64,000 bases of DNA from Ulvibacter sp. MAR_2010_11 (lineage in GTDB: Bacteria; Bacteroidota; Bacteroidia; Flavobacteriales; Flavobacteriaceae): the NCBI RefSeq assembly GCF_002813135.1, contig NZ_PHTY01000001.1, positions 1,669,501 to 1,733,500 on the forward strand. Reading direction: 5' to 3'. Positions 59,459 through 64,000 of this stretch are shown here, one piece after another; within the stretch, counting starts at the first letter, position 1, and each line of letters begins with the position of its first letter. The notes under the pieces are model-generated. The model was not told where the DNA came from, made no database searches, and saw only the letters and a list, made by a program, of their open reading frames with translations. A program made the translations under genes and the position numbers.

Positions 59459-60732
59459 AAATCATACTTATCACTCCAAAGTTTCTGCAAGTAATTTTTT
59501 AGGTTACTTTCTTTGGGGTTGTTACCCGGTTTGTAGAATGTGGTTCCTTTAATCTCTTCGGGAAGAAATTCGTGCGGCACAAAATTACCTTCATAATTAT
59601 GGGCATATTCATATTCTGCTCCATAGCCCAATTCCTTCATCAGTTTAGTAGGTGCGTTGCGTATAGAGAGCGGTACCGATAAATCGCCCGTTTGCCTGAC
59701 AATTTGCTGCGCTTCTTTGATGGCAGTATAGGAAGCATTGCTTTTTGGAGAAGTTGCCAGATAAATGGCACACTGACTTAAAATGATACGTGCTTCAGGA
59801 TAACCAATGGTATTCACAGCCTGAAATGTGTTGTTTGCTAATACTAGAGCAGTAGGGTTGGCATTCCCAATATCTTCAGAAGCTAATATGACCAGTCTGC
59901 GCGCAATAAATTTTACGTCTTCGCCACCTTCAATCATACGAGCGAGCCAATAAACAGCTGCGTTAGGATCACTCCCGCGAATCGATTTTATAAACGCCGA
60001 AACAATGTCGTAATGCTGTTCTCCGGTTTTGTCGTACAGGACGGTATTCTTTTGTACTTTTTGCTGCACTAGTGCATTGGTAACTGTAATAGTCTCCTTT
60101 TCTTCAGAAAGCACTACCAACTCCAAAATATTCAATAATTTTCGGGCATCCCCTCCCGAAAGGCGTATAATAGCTTCCGTTTCCTTGAGGTTTACCTTTT
60201 TTCGGCTAAGTACAGCGTCTTTTTCAATTGCACGGCTTAAAAGCGCTTCTAAATCGGTTTTACTAAAGGCTTTCAAAACATATACCTGACAGCGGGAGAG
60301 CAAAGCAGGAATCACCTCAAAACTGGGATTCTCTGTGGTAGCACCTATTAATGTAATCCAACCTTTTTCGACTGCGCCCAATAAGGAATCTTGCTGTGAT
60401 TTGCTAAACCTATGAATCTCATCGATAAATAGAATAGGGTTTTTTGTTGAAAATAGCGTGTCACTTTTTTTAGCGCGCTCAATTACCTCACGCACGGCAG
60501 CCACCCCGCTGTCAACAGCGCTAAGTGTATAAAAAGGCCTTCCGGACTCCAAAGCGATAATATGGGCCAAAGTTGTCTTCCCTGTTCCCGGAGGTCCCCA
60601 AAGAATCATGGAAGAAATACTGCCGGAAGTAAGTTGGGATGTTAAGGCACCATTAGACCCAACCAGATGTTGCTGACTCAAATAGTCTGCCATCGTGGTA
60701 GGTCGAATACGTTCTGCTAAGGGTGCGCTCAT
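59455..60732 (-). CDS. rarA: Replication-associated recombination protein RarA (MgsA)
   Basis: A 425-residue AAA+ ATPase acting at stalled replication forks. Seen: [23 protein letters not shown] at the N terminus, Walker [13 protein letters not shown], Walker [17 protein letters not shown], sensor [11 protein letters not shown] and the RarA C-terminal [27 protein letters not shown] tetramerisation domain. Full length. It stands alone with no obvious operon partners. Confidence 0.95.
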   Translation of the reverse strand: MSAPLAERIRPTTMADYLSQQHLVGSNGALTSQLTSGSISSMILWGPPGTGKTTLAHIIALESGRPFYTLSAVDSGVAAVREVIERAKKSDTLFSTKNPILFIDEIHRFSKSQQDSLLGAVEKGWITLIGATTENPSFEVIPALLSRCQVYVLKAFSKTDLEALLSRAIEKDAVLSRKKVNLKETEAIIRLSGGDARKLLNILELVVLSEEKETITVTNALVQQKVQKNTVLYDKTGEQHYDIVSAFIKSIRGSDPNAAVYWLARMIEGGEDVKFIARRLVILASEDIGNANPTALVLANNTFQAVNTIGYPEARIILSQCAIYLATSPKSNASYTAIKEAQQIVRQTGDLSVPLSIRNAPTKLMKELGYGAEYEYAHNYEGNFVPHEFLPEEIKGTTFYKPGNNPKESNLKNYLQKLWSDKYDF

Positions 60733-60823
60733 AAGAGCATAAAATTACACTTTTTAACCTTTCGGTCTACTGACAATTTATCATACATTTACCTTTGGGA
60801 CTACTTTTTGAATAGGAACCTGT

Positions 60824-61579
60824 ATGTCAAAAAACAAAGCACTATATTTTTCAACCGAGGTTATTGGGTATCCCTTATTGTTTGTGATGCTCATGTGGGT
60901 CTTTTTTTGGGCCGAAATTCGTTTTGGATGGAATTTAAATTTTCTGGGAATTTATCCTCAGAAAATTGAAGGTCTTCAGGGGATTGTATTGGGGCCCTTT
61001 ATTCATTCCAGTTTAAAGCATCTTTTTAATAATTCGGTCCCCATGCTGGTATTGACCACAGCATTATTTTACTTTTACCGAAGTATTCGCTGGAAGGTGC
61101 TGTTATTGGGGCTTTTGTTTACAGGAATATTAACCTGGCTTATAGGCAGACCTGCCTTGCATATAGGAGCCAGCGGAGTAGTGTATATGTTGGCCGCTTT
61201 TTTATGTTTTAAAGGGATCTTTTCAAAGCAATACCAATTGACTGCATTGGCGTTTGTGGTGGTGTTTTTATACGGGAGTCTGTTGTGGTATCTTTTTCCA
61301 ATAGATCCGAAAATTTCATGGGAAGGACATTTATCTGGTTTTGTAGTTGGTTTGTTATTTGCGTTTATTTTTAGGTCCAATCCCATTGAAAATAAAAAGT
61401 ACATATGGGAGCAAGAGGATTACGAACCGGATAATGACCCGTTTTTAAAACATTTTGATGAGGATGGCAATTTTATAGAAAAACTTCCGGAGACTGAAAC
61501 TACAGAGGAAATACCTAAAGTTAGAATTACCTATACCTATAAGAAAGAGGGACTAAATGAAGATGAAAATACCTTATAG
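60824..61579 (+). CDS. Rhomboid family intramembrane serine protease
   Basis: A 251-residue protease with six hydrophobic helices. Catalytic Ser117 in HIGASGVVYMLAAF (GxSG) and His169 in WEGHLSGFVVG form the dyad; IHSSLKHLFNNSVPML has the conserved His/Asn of helix 2. A soluble acidic C-terminal tail (residues 190-251) is extra. Substrate unknown. Ends 6 nt into the convergent rlmB gene. Confidence 0.94.
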   Translation: MSKNKALYFSTEVIGYPLLFVMLMWVFFWAEIRFGWNLNFLGIYPQKIEGLQGIVLGPFIHSSLKHLFNNSVPMLVLTTALFYFYRSIRWKVLLLGLLFTGILTWLIGRPALHIGASGVVYMLAAFLCFKGIFSKQYQLTALAFVVVFLYGSLLWYLFPIDPKISWEGHLSGFVVGLLFAFIFRSNPIENKKYIWEQEDYEPDNDPFLKHFDEDGNFIEKLPETETTEEIPKVRITYTYKKEGLNEDENTL

Positions 61580-62314
61580 CTGTTGTTGACGCACTACTTC
61601 ATACAAAAAAGCACCACATGCAACCGATACATTCAGTGAGTTTATTTCACCAAGTAGGGGAAGGGCTGCTTTTTCATCAACGAGATTTAATACCGAGGTA
61701 GATACACCTTTTCCTTCAGAGCCCAATATAAACGCAAGCGGTTTCTTTAGATCTAAATCAAAGACATTTTTTTTTGCTTTTTCGGTGGCGGCAACAATGC
61801 TAATTCCCGATCCCTGAAGATAAAACAGAGCATCCTTAATATGATCTACTTTACAAATTGGAATTTTAAAGATGGCTCCTGCCGATGTTTTCACAGTATC
61901 CCCGGTAATAGGAGCTCCTCCTTTTTTCTGAATAATTACGGCATCCACGCCGGTACATTCGGCAGTACGAAGAATGGCGCCAAAATTACGAACATCGCTA
62001 ATTTGATCTAAAATTAAAAAAAGCGGTTGCTTTTTTGCAAGCAATACTTTTTCAACAATTTCTTCAAGAGAACTGAAAGCTATTGGAGAAGTGACGGCTA
62101 CAATTCCCTGGTGATTCCCATGGGTAAGTTTATTAAGTTTTTCAATGGGCACAAAGGAGATAGAAGCTTCTTTATGCTCCAATGTCTTTACAATTGCATC
62201 TATTTTTGGATTGTCAATTCCCTTTTGAACATATAGTTTATCTATAATTACTTCGGAGCTCAAGGCTTCTTGAATTGGGTAAATTCCGAAAATGGTTGCT
62301 TCCTTTTTAGTCAT
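61574..62314 (-). CDS. rlmB: 23S rRNA (guanosine-2'-O-)-methyltransferase, SpoU/TrmH type
   Basis: A 246-residue SPOUT methyltransferase. N-terminal substrate domain (FGIYPIQEALSS ... KLTHGNHQGIVAV) and C-terminal knotted domain with motif 1 ISDVRNFGAILRTAECTGVDAVIIQ, motif 2 AFILGSEGKGVS and motif 3 LPLLGEINSLNVSVACGAFLYEV. Matches RlmB, which methylates G2251 in 23S rRNA; other TrmH targets are possible. Confidence 0.92.
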   Translation of the reverse strand: MTKKEATIFGIYPIQEALSSEVIIDKLYVQKGIDNPKIDAIVKTLEHKEASISFVPIEKLNKLTHGNHQGIVAVTSPIAFSSLEEIVEKVLLAKKQPLFLILDQISDVRNFGAILRTAECTGVDAVIIQKKGGAPITGDTVKTSAGAIFKIPICKVDHIKDALFYLQGSGISIVAATEKAKKNVFDLDLKKPLAFILGSEGKGVSTSVLNLVDEKAALPLLGEINSLNVSVACGAFLYEVVRQQQL

Positions 62315-62368
62315 TAGTTAGGTATCCTGTTCTTGAATCGATTTATTTTGGCAAATGTAGTAAATAAA

Positions 62369-62393
62369 AAAGAGGCAGTTAAAAACTGCCTCT
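62369..62393 (-). terminator. Terminator of the 62419 T9SS protein gene
   Basis: On the minus strand, stem AGAGGCAGTT / AACTGCCTCT with short loop, followed by TTTTTTATTTA. Confidence 0.85.
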
Positions 62394-62418
62394 TAATACT
62401 ATTTTAAATAAGTTTTAC

Positions 62419-63369
62419 TTATTTAACAATCTTAACGATACCTTCAGTACCACTTACATTAACTTTTACAAAATATGCACCACTTGCGTAGCTAGACATA
62501 TCGATTGTAGAGTTTAAAGCGTTTACTTTAGCGTTGTATACTTGCTGACCAAGAACGTTGAAGATAGCAACAGAAGAAATTTCTTCGTTAGCTCTCAAAT
62601 TCAATACGTTACTTACAGGGTTTGGATATGCAGCGAATCCTTTGGCATTTAAGTCACCAATTCCAAGATTTGGATCTGGATAGAAATCATTGATATACTC
62701 TACATCATCAACATACATTTCGTTATCAGTTGATAAAGAATATAAGTTAATAGCACCTAAAGCTTGAGCATAAACACCGGTTCCATCAGCAAAAGGAGTA
62801 CCAGGAGCAACAACCTCTGCATTATCAACCCACAATGTCCAAGTAGAAGCACCTGCACCAGCGTTAAAATCAAAGTTCATGATAACAGTGAACCACTGAT
62901 CCTTAGGAAATGTAAAGGTGAAATCATCAGTTTCGTCACCAGTACTCATGTCGATTCTACCATCTGTTTCTGTGTCTCCACCAATACCAGAGTTTCCAAA
63001 ATAAATGTTACCGACTACCCACTGGATACCAGGAGTTTCCTGACCTTGTAGGTTCCAATATCCAACTTTACCAGAAGGAATGTACATAGAAAACTTTACA
63101 CCCCAGCTTCCAAAAATCTTGTCTCCTAATAATAAAAGAGGATCCATAGTAGTTGAACCATCAACATATCCTGATAAAGATCCACTTTGTGCATGTGCAT
63201 TAGAAGAGAACATAGCTGTACCGGCAGTACCATCCCATGAACCCCAATGGTCTTGTAAAATAGGTGTGTTACCACCACCGTAAGACTCCATGTCATCCAT
63301 TGCAAACTGAGCATTTGCACCAATCATAGCGAAAGAGAACAATGCTGCTAAAAAATAATTTTTTTTCAT
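62419..63369 (-). CDS. Exported protein with T9SS type A sorting domain
   Basis: A 316-residue protein. Signal peptide at residues 1-20 (ending ANAQ). Mature part starts FAMDDMESYGGGNTPILQDHWGSWDG, then a lectin/laminin-G-like jelly-roll pattern (SGYVDGSTTMDPLLLLGDKIFGSWGVKFSMYIPSGKVGYWNLQG, DQWFTVIMNFDFNAGAGASTWTLWVDNAEV, EMYVDDVEYI), suggesting a carbohydrate-binding or adhesive domain. T9SS sorting domain at the C terminus (AYPNPVSNVLNLRANEEISSVAIFNVLGQQVYNAKVN ... GAYFVKVNVSGTEGIVKIVK). No catalytic motif seen. Confidence 0.9.
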   Translation of the reverse strand: MKKNYFLAALFSFAMIGANAQFAMDDMESYGGGNTPILQDHWGSWDGTAGTAMFSSNAHAQSGSLSGYVDGSTTMDPLLLLGDKIFGSWGVKFSMYIPSGKVGYWNLQGQETPGIQWVVGNIYFGNSGIGGDTETDGRIDMSTGDETDDFTFTFPKDQWFTVIMNFDFNAGAGASTWTLWVDNAEVVAPGTPFADGTGVYAQALGAINLYSLSTDNEMYVDDVEYINDFYPDPNLGIGDLNAKGFAAYPNPVSNVLNLRANEEISSVAIFNVLGQQVYNAKVNALNSTIDMSSYASGAYFVKVNVSGTEGIVKIVK

Positions 63370-63399
63370 GATTTATAATTTTTTTATATTAATAAGAAT

Positions 63400-63407
63400 C
63401 AAATTTA
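63400..63407 (-). promoter_or_regulatory. -7 box upstream of the 62419 gene
   Basis: TAAATTTG on the minus strand, 30 nt before ATG 63369. No clear -33 box. The gap 63370-63669 otherwise holds only this box and the terminator at 63607. Confidence 0.4.
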
Positions 63408-63606
63408 CAAATATTTTTTGAATATCCTCGGTAAAGTTTCAAAATAAATTTGTTTTTTCTACACCTAGCAGACCTTTTATTCATTCATTTGATGAGCTTT
63501 AGTGTAAATTATTAGAAGTTAGGAATTTAGTTTTTCCCGTCCATCATTTTCATAACGTTTATTTGGTTTTTGTTAGATGCACGTTCATTTGCAACATATA
63601 AAAAGT

Positions 63607-63638
63607 AAAACGGGAATTCGATTAAGAATTCCCGTTTT
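63607..63638 (-). terminator. Terminator of the 63670 gene
   Basis: Perfect 13-bp stem AAAACGGGAATTC / GAATTCCCGTTTT with 6-nt loop; it follows the minus-strand gene ending at 63670 by 31 nt. Confidence 0.85.
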
Positions 63639-63669
63639 GGTTGTAAGCACTTTTGTATTTTTTTCCTAA

Positions 63670-64000
63670 TTAATTAGGAAGGAAAATAGTCTTGTACAAG
63701 AATGGAGCATTATGGTAAGCTCCTGTGGCTACCGATCCACCTACGCCTGTATTCGTAATAACGGTTCCGTCTCCCATCACTAACTCCAAGCGAGTTGCAA
63801 CAAAGGTTGGAGTGGTTAATTGAGCATCAGGAAATAAATCTACAATCGATTGTGTAGACATTTCAAGTAGATACGATGGTAACATATTAAATTCACTTGG
63901 AGTCCACTCGGAAGCAGGAAGTGTTCTGTTCAATACTTCAGGAATAGGGTTACCTTGACTATCTTCAGTAGGTAATAATAAGTCCTGATCTTGATAAAGA
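63670..64000 (-). CDS. C-terminal fragment of an unidentified protein
   Basis: The frame is open to the right edge of the window, so the start is outside. About 109 residues are visible (LLLPTEDSQGNPIPEVLN ... LPSYLLEMSTQSIVDLFPDAQLTT ... GDGTVITNTGVGGSVATGAYHNAPFLYKTIFLPN). No known domain and no T9SS sorting domain. A strong terminator follows. It may be a surface or lipoprotein gene, but that cannot be judged. Confidence 0.65.
   Translation of the reverse strand, partial: LYQDQDLLLPTEDSQGNPIPEVLNRTLPASEWTPSEFNMLPSYLLEMSTQSIVDLFPDAQLTTPTFVATRLELVMGDGTVITNTGVGGSVATGAYHNAPFLYKTIFLPN

Noticed and set aside
1-64000. CRISPR array, prophage, insertion sequence or toxin-antitoxin system
   Set aside because: No regularly spaced short repeats, no transposase, integrase, phage structural gene or recognisable toxin-antitoxin pair was found.

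Overview
This window looks like a chromosomal segment of a marine-type member of the Flavobacteriaceae (Bacteroidota). Evidence: the gliding-motility lipoprotein GldJ sits beside the type IX secretion (T9SS) genes porU and porV; four proteins end in T9SS type A sorting domains; promoters fit the Bacteroidota consensus TTTG-N18/20-TAnnTTTG; Shine-Dalgarno sites are scarce; intergenic DNA is AT-rich. No phage, insertion sequence, integrase or CRISPR array was found. Most of the window is housekeeping DNA, with its oddities concentrated in intergenic repeats, start codons and one tRNA.

Layout. 1-2557: tail of an outer-membrane protein, then a four-gene operon (DoxX-like, DUF2071, methyltransferase, small membrane protein). 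2646-7797: acyl-CoA dehydrogenase, divergent anmK, an amino-acid dehydrogenase and the Na+/H+ antiporter nhaD. 7846-9929: exbB, exbD and tonB, the energy module for TonB-dependent uptake. 9991-13722: large BNR-repeat T9SS protein and folC. 13723-14606: two tRNA-Val genes, each followed by a terminator and tandem repeats. 14607-26195: murF and gldJ on the minus strand, then porU, porV, cdd, pdhA and pdhC on the plus strand. 26269-30093: SDR oxidoreductase, SprT-like protease, mannose-1-phosphate guanylyltransferase, DUF389 membrane protein.

30141-41756 is mostly minus strand: FG-GAP T9SS protein, MlaE/MlaF-type lipid ABC transporter, alkaline phosphatase, a compact cluster (ketoacyl synthase III-like, methyltransferase, glycosyltransferase), gcvP, then a UbiA-like membrane protein (plus strand) converging on an ECF sigma factor and a tiny zinc-finger partner. 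41846-47722: M3 peptidase, a GIY-YIG nuclease gene bracketed by inverted repeats, purE/purK, then divergent adk and obgE. 48104-52654: leucine-rich T9SS protein, DUF4136 lipoprotein, TPR protein, mpl. 52656-64000: PaiB-like and DUF1569 proteins, radC, DUF7033 protein, YjjG-like HAD phosphatase, three envelope proteins ending in a DUF5723 locus, rarA, rhomboid protease, rlmB, another T9SS cargo and a truncated gene.

Functional threads: T9SS machinery plus its cargo; cell-wall synthesis and recycling (murF, anmK, mpl); pyruvate dehydrogenase and glycine cleavage; purine synthesis (purE, purK, adk). The best candidates for undescribed biology are (a) a GIY-YIG nuclease gene whose 3' end is part of one of two flanking inverted repeats, (b) two different tandem-repeat families downstream of the tRNA-Val genes that share a hairpin core, (c) a folC gene that seems to start at ATC, and (d) three genes whose -7 box lies exactly 4 nt before the ATG, predicting leaderless mRNAs. 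Family assignments were made by reading the sequences; no database search was run.
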